Below are positions 24,047-33,348 of a stretch of DNA of 64,000 bases, piece by piece. The notes under the pieces are model-generated. The model did not search any database. It saw nothing but the letters and a program-made list of their open reading frames with translations, and had not been told where the DNA came from. The stretch comes from an uncultured Rhodopila sp. Its GTDB lineage: Bacteria; Pseudomonadota; Alphaproteobacteria; Acetobacterales; Acetobacteraceae. The position numbers were made by a program, and so were the translations under genes. Position 1 is the stretch's first letter; every line of letters begins with the position of its first letter. The stretch is taken from contig NZ_CAJATU010000122.1 of NCBI RefSeq assembly GCF_903944925.1, forward strand, positions 1-64,000, in the 5' to 3' direction.

Positions 24047-24060
24047 TGATCTAAATCAAT
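24047..24060. promoter_or_regulatory. FNR/ANR-type binding site (perfect TTGAT-N4-ATCAA)
   Basis: TTGATCTAAATCAA is an exact consensus FNR/CRP-family palindrome in the 362-bp gap ahead of the cytochrome c gene, about 230 bp upstream of its start. The rest of the gap (23925-24286) holds no gene. Distance allows a promoter with a long leader; oxygen-responsive control of the downstream operon is inference. Confidence 0.65.
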
Positions 24061-24286
24061 GCGGCCTATCCACGCCGATGCTCAAGCTCAAGATCGTTGC
24101 AGCAAAAATCGGTAAAGTGGTGTGGCTGTGCGCTGATTGCCGTCACTGACCGCCAAACAAGACCGGAGGGGATGACAGCCCCGACAGGAGGACCGCCGAC
24201 GACCAACCCCAGTATTCGGGTATAGAGCGTACAGAAACGTTCATCGCCGTCCGCCCCGGACGGTCGGCGCAAAGGGAGAAACCAAC

Positions 24287-24622
24287 TTGAGAAAGCAGGC
24301 AAAAGCTGCTGCGTGCGTCGCGGCTACGGCAACCCTGGTGCTGCTGGCGGCCGCATGGCCGGCCCGGGCGCAATCCGCCGGCCAATGGAAAAACCCCGAT
24401 CATCTCTACGCCAAGATCTGCGCGAACTGCCATGATACCGGAGTCGGCCCCACCATAGTCGGCCGCGACTTCAAGCCGGATCATTACGTGACCACCGTCC
24501 GGCACGGCAGCAAGGCGATGCCGGCGTTTCGGGTCACCGAAATCGACGATGCCGCCCTGCTGATGCTCGCGGAACAACTCGCCGCAGTTCCGCATATGGA
24601 CATCATCGAGGTCAAGCCATGA
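24287..24622 (+). CDS. Periplasmic c-type cytochrome, electron acceptor subunit of a PCMH-type dehydrogenase
   Basis: A 111-residue protein with a signal peptide (cleavage near PARAQS) and one haem site CANCH (residues 45-49); Met78 in SKAMPAF is the probable sixth ligand. The start is TTG 24287, placed 6 nt after AAAGGGAG. Its position, two genes before a vanillyl-alcohol-oxidase/PchF-type flavoprotein, matches the small cytochrome subunit (PchC) of p-cresol methylhydroxylase, which takes electrons from the covalent FAD in the periplasm. Its stop overlaps the next start by 4 bp. Confidence 0.85.
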   Translation: MRKQAKAAACVAATATLVLLAAAWPARAQSAGQWKNPDHLYAKICANCHDTGVGPTIVGRDFKPDHYVTTVRHGSKAMPAFRVTEIDDAALLMLAEQLAAVPHMDIIEVKP

Positions 24623-25284
24623 TCTTCGGCAGACGCACCTTTGTCGCCGGCACCCTCGCGGTTCTGGGCGCCGCCGCCGCACGACCCGCGACGGCACACG
24701 TTTCGCCCGAGGCATTGCTGCTGCTGGACCCGGCCGCCCCGCCCGCCTTCCGGAACGCCCTGGCCGCGTCCCGCCTGTCCTTCATCGATCGCCGCGCCGG
24801 CGATATCTCCGTGCTGGCGGACAGCGTCGCCTGGCTCACCGCACGACCCGGCCGCCGGATGGTTGGCTTGTTGGGCGATGCCGATGCCGTTCTGCTCGAC
24901 CAGTTCACCCGGGACGGCGCCATAAGGTGCCTGTCGTCGGCGCAGCACTGCGGCAGCGCCGGTACGTCGCGGCACCGTATCACCGCCCTGTCCACCAATG
25001 CCGGCCTCGGCCGGTCGCTGGCGAACGAACTGGCTGCGGCCGGAACGAACTTCGCCGTTGTTTCCGAACCGCTGGTGACGCCTCGCGCCGCCGTGCCGCT
25101 GCCGCGGATCCCGGCATCAGCCGCCGCAACCGGCCGCGGCTGGGCAGACGCGCTGGGCACCGCAATGGCGATGATCGCCGCCGGCAACTGGCCCGCCCGG
25201 GCGCCCGACGCTCCGGGCTCGTTCGGAGCTAACGGCGCGCGCTCCGATACATTTGCCCTCAGGTCTTTCGTCTTCGCCAGCTAA
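24619..25284 (+). CDS. Tat-exported hypothetical protein between the cytochrome and flavoprotein genes
   Basis: A 221-residue protein with a twin-arginine leader (FGRRTFVAGTLAVLG, Ala-rich cleavage at PATAH). The mature part has no motif I recognise; it contains a Cys pair (IRCLSSAQHCG) and ends in Ser/Ala-rich sequence. The 4-bp overlap with the cytochrome gene and the flavoprotein gene 40 bp downstream imply one operon and a shared function. As the cofactor-bearing partner must be exported folded, a Tat-borne accessory protein (chaperone or escort for the flavoprotein, which has no leader of its own) is a reasonable inference but nothing in the sequence proves it. Confidence 0.7.
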   Translation: MIFGRRTFVAGTLAVLGAAAARPATAHVSPEALLLLDPAAPPAFRNALAASRLSFIDRRAGDISVLADSVAWLTARPGRRMVGLLGDADAVLLDQFTRDGAIRCLSSAQHCGSAGTSRHRITALSTNAGLGRSLANELAAAGTNFAVVSEPLVTPRAAVPLPRIPASAAATGRGWADALGTAMAMIAAGNWPARAPDAPGSFGANGARSDTFALRSFVFAS

Positions 25285-25324
25285 CCGGCTGCCGCTCAAA
25301 CAAATCAAGTCCCGGGAGGGAACC

Positions 25325-26872
25325 ATGGCTGATAAATACATCGCCTTGCCGAACGGCGTGTCGGAGCGCGACTTCGACGCCGCCATCGGCGAATTCCGCG
25401 CCGCCCTCGGCGATGACAACGTCTACGTCGAAGCCGAGCGCCTAGCCGCCTACGGCAAGATCATGTTGCCGGTGCCCGATGCCGAGCATGCGCCATCCGC
25501 CGCGATTTCGCCGACATCGGTGGAGCAGGTGCAGCGCTGCGTGGCAATCTGCAACAAGTATCGCGTGCCGGTCTGGCCGATATCGACCGGCAAAAATCTC
25601 GGCTACGGTTCGGCCGCGCCCGGAAACCGCGGCCAGGTGGTGATGGACCTGCGCCGCATGAACCGTATTCTCGATGTCGATGCGGACCTCTGCACCGCGC
25701 TGGTTGAGCCGGGTGTTACTTACCAACAACTTTATGACTACATACAAGAGCGCAAACTGCCGCTGTGGCTGTCCTGTCCGGCGCCTTCCGCGATCGCCGG
25801 ACCGCTCGGCAACACCGTCGATCGCGGCGTCGGCTATACGCCCTATGGCGAACATTTCCTGTTCTCCTGCGGAATGGAAGTGGTAATGCCGACCGGCGAG
25901 GTGTTGCGGACGGGGATGGGGTCGTTGCCGAACAGCAATACGTGGCAGGTCTTCAAGTGGGGTTTCGGCCCTTATCTCGACGGCATCTTCACGCAGTCGA
26001 ATTTCGGTATCGTCACGAAGCTGGGCCTCTGGCTGATGCCCGCGCCGCCGGCTTTCAAGCCGTTCGTCATCCGCTATTCCGACGAAGCCGACATCGTCGC
26101 CGCGGTGGAAACGCTGCGCCCGTTGCGAATGGCCAATATCATCCCCAACGCCGTGGTGATCTCGCACGCCCTGTGGGAAGGCGGCACGGTCGCCAAGCGC
26201 GCGGATTATTTCACCGGCGCCGGATCGATCAGCGATGCGGCGGTGCAACGCATGGCGCGAGAGCGCAACATCGGCATGTGGAACCTCTATGCCGGCCTCT
26301 ACGGATCGCCCGAGCAGATCGAGGTCAACTGGAACATCATCCAGGGTGCGGTGAAGGCATCCGGACTGGGCGAGATCCTGACCGCGGAACAACTCGACCA
26401 CGACCCGGTGTTCAAATACCGCTCCGACCTCATGCAGGGCAAGATGAACGTCAAGGAGTTCGGGCTGTACAACTGGCGCGGCGGCGGCGGCTCGTGCTGG
26501 TTCGCACCGGTCAGCCAGGCGCGCGGCGGGGAAGCCAAGAAGCAGGTGGCGATGGCGAAGTCGATTCTTGGCCGTCATGGCCTCGACTATGTGGCCGAAT
26601 TCATCGTCGGCTGGCGCGACATGCACCATGTCATCGACGTGCTGTTCGACCGCACCGACGCCGCCCAGACCAAGGCCACCAACGACTGTTTTCGCGAGCT
26701 GCTGCACGAATTCGCCGCCGAGGGCTACGGCGTCTACCGCGCCAACACCGCCTTCCAGGAGGAAGTCGCCACCCTTTACGGCGACGTCAAGCGCGACGTG
26801 AACCAGAAGATCAAGCGGGCGCTCGACCCCAACGGCATCATCGCCCCCGGCAAGTCCGGTATCTGGGTATGA
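25325..26872 (+). CDS. pchF: p-Cresol methylhydroxylase/vanillyl-alcohol-oxidase-type flavoprotein
   Basis: A 515-residue VAO/PCMH-family FAD enzyme that dehydrogenates 4-alkylphenols. The FAD pyrophosphate region is VWPISTGKNLGYGSAAPGN (83-101), followed by MDLRRMNRILDVD, CPAPSAIAGPLGNTVDRGVG (151-170) and PYGEHFLFSCGMEVVMPTGE. Tyr382 in GLYNWRGGGGSCWFAP aligns, from memory, with the tyrosine that binds FAD covalently in Pseudomonas PchF. The adjacent cytochrome gene supports the dehydrogenase (cytochrome-linked) rather than oxidase type; eugenol hydroxylase is a close alternative. ATG 25325 follows GGGAGGGAA. No signal peptide is visible. Confidence 0.9.
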   Translation: MADKYIALPNGVSERDFDAAIGEFRAALGDDNVYVEAERLAAYGKIMLPVPDAEHAPSAAISPTSVEQVQRCVAICNKYRVPVWPISTGKNLGYGSAAPGNRGQVVMDLRRMNRILDVDADLCTALVEPGVTYQQLYDYIQERKLPLWLSCPAPSAIAGPLGNTVDRGVGYTPYGEHFLFSCGMEVVMPTGEVLRTGMGSLPNSNTWQVFKWGFGPYLDGIFTQSNFGIVTKLGLWLMPAPPAFKPFVIRYSDEADIVAAVETLRPLRMANIIPNAVVISHALWEGGTVAKRADYFTGAGSISDAAVQRMARERNIGMWNLYAGLYGSPEQIEVNWNIIQGAVKASGLGEILTAEQLDHDPVFKYRSDLMQGKMNVKEFGLYNWRGGGGSCWFAPVSQARGGEAKKQVAMAKSILGRHGLDYVAEFIVGWRDMHHVIDVLFDRTDAAQTKATNDCFRELLHEFAAEGYGVYRANTAFQEEVATLYGDVKRDVNQKIKRALDPNGIIAPGKSGIWV

Positions 26873-26877
26873 GATAA

Positions 26878-26918
26878 GGCAAGCGCGGCGGTCATCGATG
26901 AGGACCGCCGCGCTTGCC
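26878..26918. terminator. Long perfect hairpin after the flavoprotein gene
   Basis: GGCAAGCGCGGCGGTC (26878-26893) and GACCGCCGCGCTTGCC (26903-26918) form a perfect 16-bp stem with a 9-nt loop, 5 bp after the stop codon. A C-rich tract rather than T-run follows, so it is either a non-canonical terminator or an mRNA-stabilising structure. Confidence 0.65.
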
Positions 26919-26962
26919 CCCCATCCCGCTTCCCCCCAATCTGCCCGGGCAAGGGGGAAAGC

Positions 26963-28216
26963 ATGCGCATCGAGATTATCTGCACCGGCGACGAGGTGCT
27001 GACCGGCAAGATCACCAACACCAACTTCTCCTATATCGCGCAGAAGCTGGAGGACGTCGGCCTGTCCGTCTTTTGGGGCACCACCGTCGGCGACGACCGC
27101 GACGCCCTGCTCACCGCCTTCCAACTCGCCGCCGGACGTGCCGATGCGGTCATCGTCAACGGCGGCCTCGGCCCCACCGTGGACGACCTGTCGCAGGAGA
27201 TCGCGGCCCGGGCCGCCGGGGTCGAACTGGTCCTGCATGAGGCATGGCTGGCCCGGATGCAGGACTTTTTTGCCCGCCGCATGCGCACCATGCCACCGAA
27301 CAACGTCAAGCAGGCGATGCTGCCGGCAACGGCCGAAATGCTCGACAACCCCGTCGGCACCGCCTGCGGCTTCGCCCTCGACATCGGCAAGGCGCGCTTC
27401 TTCTTCACCCCCGGCGTGCCGCGCGAACTGCGCCGGATGCTGGAGGAGCAGGTGATTCCCCGCATCCTTGCCCGCTCCGGCGCCCCGGCGTCGATCCACC
27501 TGAAGCGGTTCCATTCCTACGGCCTCGGCGAATCCCACGTGGATCAACTGCTCACCGGGGTTGAGACGCTGGACCCGGACGGCGGCATCAAGCTGGGTTT
27601 TCGGGCGCATTACCCGCAGTTGGAGACCAAGCTGACCGTCCGCGGCACCGACATGGACGACGTGCACCGCAAGCTCGCCCCGGTCACCGCGGAAGTCCGC
27701 AAGCGCCTCGGCAACTTCATCGTCGCCGAGGACGACGAGACGCTGGAGGGCGTCACCCTGGCCGCCCTGACCAAGCTGAACGCGACCCTGACCCTGGTGG
27801 AAACTTTCACCGCCGGGGAGATCGCCGCCCGGATCGCCCACCTGCCGGGCGCCGAAAAAGTGTTCCGCCACGGCACCGTATCGCGCCACCTGGATCATCT
27901 GTTCGGGGTCCCGCTTCCCGCCGAACTGGACCAGGCCACCACCGAGGCCGTCGCCCGCGCCGCGCGCGAGCAGACCGGTGCCAGCCATGCCCTGGCGGTG
28001 CTCATAGAACTCGATGACGGTGCCGACAGGATCGATTTCGGCGGCACGATCTGCATCGCCATCGCAACGGCGGACCGGGTCGCCTTCCGCCGATCGCGCA
28101 TTTTGGGCGGACGCGAATGGGTCCGATTGGGTGCGGCCGAATTGGCCCTCGATTGCCTGCGCCGCTTCCTGCAAGGCTTGCCCGTGGTCGAGCGCATCGA
28201 CTTCGAGAAGACCTGA
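26963..28216 (+). CDS. CinA-like protein (molybdopterin-binding domain plus degenerate PncC-like domain)
   Basis: A 417-residue protein. The N-terminal COG1058/MoaB-like domain is clear: IICTGDEVLTGKITNTNFSY, VNGGLGPTVDDLSQE, and TPGVPRELRRML. The C-terminal region aligns with the CinA/PncC nicotinamide-nucleotide amidohydrolase domain, but the expected E-S-x-T-G-G motif reads VETFTAGEIAARI, and the usual G-G-V-V-x-Y reads FRHGTVSRHLDHL, so amidase activity is doubtful. CinA-type proteins act in NAD(P) salvage or pyrophosphate cleavage of nucleotides. It lies 12 bp upstream of an MFS carrier gene and is separated from pchF by a strong hairpin. Confidence 0.82.
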   Translation: MRIEIICTGDEVLTGKITNTNFSYIAQKLEDVGLSVFWGTTVGDDRDALLTAFQLAAGRADAVIVNGGLGPTVDDLSQEIAARAAGVELVLHEAWLARMQDFFARRMRTMPPNNVKQAMLPATAEMLDNPVGTACGFALDIGKARFFFTPGVPRELRRMLEEQVIPRILARSGAPASIHLKRFHSYGLGESHVDQLLTGVETLDPDGGIKLGFRAHYPQLETKLTVRGTDMDDVHRKLAPVTAEVRKRLGNFIVAEDDETLEGVTLAALTKLNATLTLVETFTAGEIAARIAHLPGAEKVFRHGTVSRHLDHLFGVPLPAELDQATTEAVARAAREQTGASHALAVLIELDDGADRIDFGGTICIAIATADRVAFRRSRILGGREWVRLGAAELALDCLRRFLQGLPVVERIDFEKT

Positions 28217-28228
28217 CACGGACCGTTC

Positions 28229-29467
28229 ATGACACGCCGCGAGATCGACTCCCCCTACGCCTGGTTCCGCCTGGCGATCTCCATGCTGCTGGGCACCCTG
28301 GGCGGTGCCGGCATGTGGTCGGTTGTCGTCGCCCTGCCCGCCGTCCAGGCCGGGTTCCACGCCGAGCGCGGCGCCGCCTCCCTCCCCTTCACCCTCACCA
28401 TGATCGGCTTTGGCGTCGGCGGCGTCTTCATGGGGCGTCTGGCGGACCGCAAGGGGATCGTCCTGCCGGTGCTCATCGGCTGCGGGTCGATCGCCGCGGG
28501 CTACAGCCTCGCCGCCGTTTCCACGAACCTGTGGCAGTTCAGCGCCGCCTATCTGTTCATCGGCATGTGCGGCACGGCCGCGACCTTCGTGCCGCTGCTG
28601 GCCAACGTCTCGCTGTGGTTCGAGAAGCGCCGCGGCATCGCGGTGGCGCTGTGCGCCTCCGGCAACTACCTGTCCGGTGCGGTCTGGCCGGCGATCGTCG
28701 AGCCGTTGATCCGCGCCTATGGCTGGCGCACCGCCCACCTCGCCATCGCGCTGATCTGCCTGCTGGCCATGCCGCCATTGGCGTTGCTGCTGCGTGGGCC
28801 GCCGCCGCAGCGCGCCACCGGAGCGCCCTCGGCCGCCGCCGTACACCGCAAGATCGACCTGCCGCCGGCGATGGCGCAAAGCCTGCTGGCGGTCGCCGGA
28901 CTGGCCTGCTGCGTGGCGATGGCGATGCCGCAGGTCCATATCGTCGCCTACTGCGGCGACCTCGGCTACGGCGCGGCCAGCGGCGCGCGCATGCTGTCGC
29001 TGATGCTCAGCCTCGGCGTCGTCTCCCGCATCGCCTCCGGGTTCCTGGCCGATCGGCTTGGGGGCTTGATGACCTTGGCGATCGGGTCCGTGGCGCAGAT
29101 GGCGGCGCTGACGCTGTACCTGATGATGGACGGGCTGGCGTCGCTGTATGTGATCTCCGCGCTGTTCGGCCTGTTCCAGGGCGGCCTGGTGCCGAGCTAC
29201 GCGATCATCGTTCGGGAATCGTTTCCGGCGAAGGAAGCCGGCGGGCGCGTCGGCGTGGTCATGATGATGACCCTGCTCGGCATGGCACTGGGCGGCTGGA
29301 TGTCGGGCGCGATCTTCGATGTCACCGGATCATACCGCGCCGCCTTCGCCAACGGCATCGCCTGGAACGCCCTCAACCTCCTGATCGCCCTGTTCCTGCT
29401 CAGCCGATCGGCCGTTAGCGTACCCCGCTTGGCCAGAGGACGACACGCAGGGTCTGCAACAGGATGA
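28229..29467 (+). CDS. Major facilitator superfamily transporter, monocarboxylate-carrier-like
   Basis: A 412-residue membrane protein with 12 predicted helices. The MFS signature between helices 2 and 3 is GRLADRKGIVLPV, and its repeat in the second half is GFLADRLGGLM. WSVVVALPAVQAGF at helix 1 and SLWFEKRRGIAVALCASGNY are typical of the oxalate/formate and monocarboxylate subgroup, so an organic acid is the likely cargo; this is a family-level inference. It follows the CinA-like gene by 12 bp. The last 53 bp overlap the 3' end of the convergent sugar-transferase gene, an unusually long overlap that suggests the basic tail ([13 protein letters not shown]) is a late extension. Confidence 0.88.
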   Translation: MTRREIDSPYAWFRLAISMLLGTLGGAGMWSVVVALPAVQAGFHAERGAASLPFTLTMIGFGVGGVFMGRLADRKGIVLPVLIGCGSIAAGYSLAAVSTNLWQFSAAYLFIGMCGTAATFVPLLANVSLWFEKRRGIAVALCASGNYLSGAVWPAIVEPLIRAYGWRTAHLAIALICLLAMPPLALLLRGPPPQRATGAPSAAAVHRKIDLPPAMAQSLLAVAGLACCVAMAMPQVHIVAYCGDLGYGAASGARMLSLMLSLGVVSRIASGFLADRLGGLMTLAIGSVAQMAALTLYLMMDGLASLYVISALFGLFQGGLVPSYAIIVRESFPAKEAGGRVGVVMMMTLLGMALGGWMSGAIFDVTGSYRAAFANGIAWNALNLLIALFLLSRSAVSVPRLARGRHAGSATG

Positions 29468-30830
29468 CGAAGTCGAACAAAATCGAGAAATTCTTCACAT
29501 AGTACAGGTCGTAGCTCAGTTTCGACCGCGCATCGTCGATCGAGGCGCCATAGGGATAGTTGATCTGCGCCCATCCGGTCAGCCCGGCCTTGACCATGTG
29601 CCTTTCATTATACAGCGGGATCTTCTCCGCCAGTTCGGCGACGAATATCGGCCGCTCCGGGCGCGGCCCGACAAAGGACATGTCGCCGCGCAGGATGTTC
29701 ACCAGTTGCGGCAGTTCGTCGATCCGGGTGCGCCGCAGGAAGGCGCCGGCCCGGGTGATGCGGTTGTCCTTCTCCATCGCCCACACGGCGCCCTTGGCCT
29801 CGGCGTTCACCCGCATGGTGCGCAGCTTCATGATCCAGAACACCCGGCCGTCCAGCGTCACCCGTTCCTGCCAGTAGAACACCGACCCCGGCCCTTCCCA
29901 GCGGATCGCGATCATGCCGCCGAGGATCAGCGGCGCGGTCAACAGCAACACGATGGAACTGACCAGCAGGTCGAAAGCCCGCTTCAGGAAGCGGTCCAGT
30001 GCGCCGAAGGTAAAGCCGCCGCTGTAGATCAGCCACCCCAGGTCCATCCGCTTGAGATCGATGCGGCGGATCTCCTTCTCGACGAAGCTGAGGTATTGCA
30101 CCACGGGATAGCCGGCGCGCTTGCACTCCAGCAGGCGCTGCAGGTTCATGCCGCGCCGTTCGTCCGGGGCGACGATGATCACGTCGGCCGCCACCATCCT
30201 GGCGACGCTCAGGACATCGAACCCGGCCGGGGTGTGGATGCCGCCGGGCAGGTCGTCCGCAAGCCGCTTGTCGATCTCGCCCAGCCCCGGGTCGTGCAGC
30301 AGCGCGACCTCGTCGTTCAGCCGGCTGCCCTCCCGCCCGAGCATCAGCAGCAGGTCCCAGGCGCGCTGCCCGGCGCCGATGATCAGCAGCCGGCGGCTGA
30401 GGACATGCCGGCGCACCAGCAGGTCGACAACGATGCGCGCGGCAACCGCGCAGACGGTGAACGCCACCAACGCAAGGGCGAACAGCACCGCCTCGTCCTG
30501 GCCGCCGCGCGGCGCGGCACCCGGAATCAGCACCGGCTGGATCAGCGACAGCAGCACCGCGAGCGCGGCGCCCATGCCGACGACCAGCGGCACCCGCGTC
30601 AGGGAACGCCCGAGTTCCACCACCGCCTCGCGCCGGTAGAGACCCATGGCGAACAGCAGCAGCAGGTCGAACAGCGGATAGCTGAACCCGCGCGCATCCA
30701 CCGGCACGGCGGACAGCGACAGCAAGCCGGGCCGGGCCACCAGCAGGACAAGCGGCCAGACCGCCAGGACGAGCACGGCATCCAGCCCGAACAGCACCGT
30801 CCCCGTGGTCGTCTTCGAAAGTCGCATCAT
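29415..30830 (-). CDS. Polyprenyl glycosylphosphotransferase (bacterial sugar transferase, PEP-CTERM/EpsB type)
   Basis: A 471-residue inner-membrane enzyme that starts glycan assembly by moving a sugar-phosphate to undecaprenyl phosphate. Hydrophobic helices occupy the first 140 residues, a Rossmann-like region follows ([16 protein letters not shown]), and one more helix ([16 protein letters not shown]) leads into the catalytic domain. That domain carries [44 protein letters not shown] and [16 protein letters not shown]. The ending [20 protein letters not shown] is characteristic of the exosortase-associated subgroup (TIGR03013, from memory). A PEP-CTERM protein occurs 16 kb away. ATG 30830 (of two adjacent) follows AAGGTG. 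Beyond the start the frame is only antisense to uvrB. Confidence 0.93.
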   Translation of the reverse strand: MMRLSKTTTGTVLFGLDAVLVLAVWPLVLLVARPGLLSLSAVPVDARGFSYPLFDLLLLFAMGLYRREAVVELGRSLTRVPLVVGMGAALAVLLSLIQPVLIPGAAPRGGQDEAVLFALALVAFTVCAVAARIVVDLLVRRHVLSRRLLIIGAGQRAWDLLLMLGREGSRLNDEVALLHDPGLGEIDKRLADDLPGGIHTPAGFDVLSVARMVAADVIIVAPDERRGMNLQRLLECKRAGYPVVQYLSFVEKEIRRIDLKRMDLGWLIYSGGFTFGALDRFLKRAFDLLVSSIVLLLTAPLILGGMIAIRWEGPGSVFYWQERVTLDGRVFWIMKLRTMRVNAEAKGAVWAMEKDNRITRAGAFLRRTRIDELPQLVNILRGDMSFVGPRPERPIFVAELAEKIPLYNERHMVKAGLTGWAQINYPYGASIDDARSKLSYDLYYVKNFSILFDFVILLQTLRVVLWPSGVR

Positions 30831-30995
30831 CACCTTGATCCTGCCGGCGGCCGAGCCCTCAGCCCGGCACCGGACGGGTCGTATCAGAATCAAGTATGAT
30901 TTCGCACCGGAATTCTCAAGGTGCAGTGGCAGGGCGCACATGCCCCCTCGACGCGCCAGCCCCGGCGCCCCAATTATGCGACCTGAGGAGCCCAA

Positions 30996-33188
30996 ATGTC
31001 GCAGACCCTTCTCCGCACCCCGCCCGTACTGTTCATGCCGCAGAAGCAGGCGGCCAAGCCGATGACGCGGACCTTGCGCGTCGTCTCCGAGTATGAACCC
31101 GCCGGCGACCAGCCGACGGCGATCCAGGAGCTCGTCCGCGGCGTGAACGCCGAGGAGCGGGACCAGGTGCTGCTCGGCGTCACCGGGTCGGGCAAGACCT
31201 TCACCATGGCCAAGGTGATCGAGCAGGTGCAAAAGCCGACCTTGATACTGGCGCCCAATAAGACGCTGGCGGCACAGTTGTACGGGGAGATGAAAAGTTT
31301 TTTTCCGGATAATGCAGTCGAGTACTTCGTCAGTTACTACGACTATTACCAGCCGGAAGCCTACGTCCCCCGCACCGACACCTATATCGAAAAAGACGCG
31401 CAGATCAACGAGCAGATCGACCGGATGCGGCACGCCGCCACGCAGTCCCTGCTGGAGCGCAACGACGTCATCGTGGTCGCCTCGGTGTCCTGCATCTACG
31501 GTATCGGCTCGGTCGAAACCTATTCGAAGATGGTGGCGAAGCTGGAGGTGGGCGGCCGCATCGACCGCGACAAGCTGGCCAAGGCGCTGGTCGACCTGCA
31601 GTACCGCCGTAACGACACCGGCTTTGCCCGCGGCTGTTTCCGGCTGCGCGGCGAAATCGTCGATATTTTCCCCAGCCATTACGAAGACCGCGCCTGGCGG
31701 ATCACCCTGTTCGGCGACGAGATCGAAACCGTGCGCGAGTTCGATCCGCTGACCGGCGAAATCACCGCCGAACTCAAGGACGTCACCGTCTACGCCAACA
31801 GCCACTACGTCACACCGCGGCCGACGCTGACCCAGGCGGTGCGCGACATCAAGATCGAACTGAAGGAACAGCTCGCGCTGCTGAACGCCGAGGGCAAGCT
31901 GCTGGAAGCGCAGCGCCTGGAACAGCGCACGATCTTCGATATCGAAATGATGGAGACCACCGGGTCCTGCAAGGGAATCGAGAACTACTCGCGCTATTTG
32001 ACCGGCCGCGCCCCCGGCGATCCGCCGCCGACGCTGTTCGAGTACCTGCCGGAAAACGCCCTGCTGATTGTCGACGAATCCCACGTCACCGTCCCGCAAA
32101 TCGGCGGCATGTTCAAAGGCGACTACGCGCGCAAGACGGTGCTGTCGGAGTTCGGCTTCCGGCTGCCGTCCTGCGTCGATAACCGGCCGCTGAAGTTCGA
32201 GGAATGGGAACGCTTCCGTCCCATGACCATCTTCGTTTCCGCCACGCCGGGCCCGTGGGAAATGGAGCGCACCGGCGGCGTGTTCGCGGAACAGGTGATC
32301 CGCCCGACCGGCCTGATCGACCCGGTCACTGAAATTCGCCCGGTGGAATACCAGGTCGATGACCTGCTGCACGAATGCAAGGCGGTTGCCGCCGCCGGCG
32401 GCCGCGTCCTGGTCACCACGCTGACGAAACGGATGGCCGAGCAGTTGACCGATTACCTCACCGAACAAGGCGTCAAGGTCCGCTACCTGCATTCCGACAT
32501 CGACACGCTGGAGCGGATCGAAATTATCCGCGACCTCCGCCTCGGCGTGTTCGACGTGCTGGTCGGTATCAACCTGTTGCGCGAGGGTCTCGATATTCCC
32601 GAGTGCTCGCTTGTGGCGATCCTCGACGCCGACAAGGAAGGTTTCCTGCGCTCGCAAACGTCGCTGATCCAGACCATCGGCCGCGCCGCCCGGAACATCG
32701 ACGGCCGGGTGTTGCTTTATGCCGACGTCATGACGAATTCGCTGCGTGTCGCGATCGAAACTACCGAGCGCCGCCGCAACAAGCAGCGGAGCTGGAACGA
32801 AGACCACGGCATCACCCCGATGTCGATCCGGCGGAACATCGGCAACGTGCTGGAGAGCGTCTTCGAGCAGGACTACGTAACCGTCGCTCCGATTGCCGGC
32901 TCTGAAACGAAGGAGTTCGTTGGCAAGGATTTGAAGGCGGCGATAGCCGATCTGGAAAAGCGCATGCGGGCGGCGGCGGCGGACCTGGAGTTCGAACAGG
33001 CGGCACGGCTGCGCGACGAGATCAAGCGGCTGGAAGCGCTGGAATTGGGCTTGCCGGCGCCGCCGGTGGCGACCGCGACGGCGCGGATGAACAAGAGCCG
33101 CGCGCCCGAACCGATGGGTCCGGGCGGTGGCGGCTACGATCCGTCCAAGCGCCGCGGCCGCAGCGGAATGCGCCGCCGCGGTCCGTGA
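30996..33188 (+). CDS. uvrB: Excinuclease ABC subunit B
   Basis: A 730-residue UvrB, the damage-verifying helicase of nucleotide excision repair. Walker A is GVTGSGKT (61-68), the beta-hairpin segment [20 protein letters not shown] is intact, [13 protein letters not shown] is motif [10 protein letters not shown] motif III, and [15 protein letters not shown] and QTIGRAARN motifs V and VI. The UVR coiled coil that contacts UvrC ([20 protein letters not shown]) lies near residue 650. The first 23 residues are not part of the usual protein; ATG 31062 ([13 protein letters not shown]) is an alternative start. The C-terminal Gly/Arg-rich tail is lineage-specific. It is divergent from the sugar transferase gene across 165 bp. 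Confidence 0.98.
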   Translation: MSQTLLRTPPVLFMPQKQAAKPMTRTLRVVSEYEPAGDQPTAIQELVRGVNAEERDQVLLGVTGSGKTFTMAKVIEQVQKPTLILAPNKTLAAQLYGEMKSFFPDNAVEYFVSYYDYYQPEAYVPRTDTYIEKDAQINEQIDRMRHAATQSLLERNDVIVVASVSCIYGIGSVETYSKMVAKLEVGGRIDRDKLAKALVDLQYRRNDTGFARGCFRLRGEIVDIFPSHYEDRAWRITLFGDEIETVREFDPLTGEITAELKDVTVYANSHYVTPRPTLTQAVRDIKIELKEQLALLNAEGKLLEAQRLEQRTIFDIEMMETTGSCKGIENYSRYLTGRAPGDPPPTLFEYLPENALLIVDESHVTVPQIGGMFKGDYARKTVLSEFGFRLPSCVDNRPLKFEEWERFRPMTIFVSATPGPWEMERTGGVFAEQVIRPTGLIDPVTEIRPVEYQVDDLLHECKAVAAAGGRVLVTTLTKRMAEQLTDYLTEQGVKVRYLHSDIDTLERIEIIRDLRLGVFDVLVGINLLREGLDIPECSLVAILDADKEGFLRSQTSLIQTIGRAARNIDGRVLLYADVMTNSLRVAIETTERRRNKQRSWNEDHGITPMSIRRNIGNVLESVFEQDYVTVAPIAGSETKEFVGKDLKAAIADLEKRMRAAAADLEFEQAARLRDEIKRLEALELGLPAPPVATATARMNKSRAPEPMGPGGGGYDPSKRRGRSGMRRRGP

Positions 33189-33200
33189 AACGCGAGGCAA

Positions 33201-33252
33201 CCGGACGCCGCCTGCCGTCGTTATCCCAATCGAGAACAGGCGCGGCGTCCGG
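33201..33252. terminator. Imperfect hairpin after uvrB
   Basis: CCGGACGCCGCCTG (33201-33214) pairs with CAGGCGCGGCGTCCGG (33237-33252) with a two-base bulge, just past the uvrB stop. No T-run follows. Confidence 0.5.
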
Positions 33253-33348
33253 GTGAAGCCCGGCAGACGCTGACGTTTCCCGGAGTGCCCGAGAGGCCAC
33301 CGGCAACGGCGCCCTGTTGTCAGCGACAGCAACATCCAGGAGAGCCCA

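Noticed and set aside
25442-28939. A 1165-codon open frame on the minus strand opposite pchF and the CinA-like gene
   Set aside because: It is antisense to well-supported genes, lacks any recognisable domain and has the Arg/Gly/Ala bias of a GC-rich shadow frame.
30831-30995. LexA/SOS box upstream of uvrB
   Set aside because: No GAAC-N7-GAAC or GTTC-N7-GTTC pattern was found.
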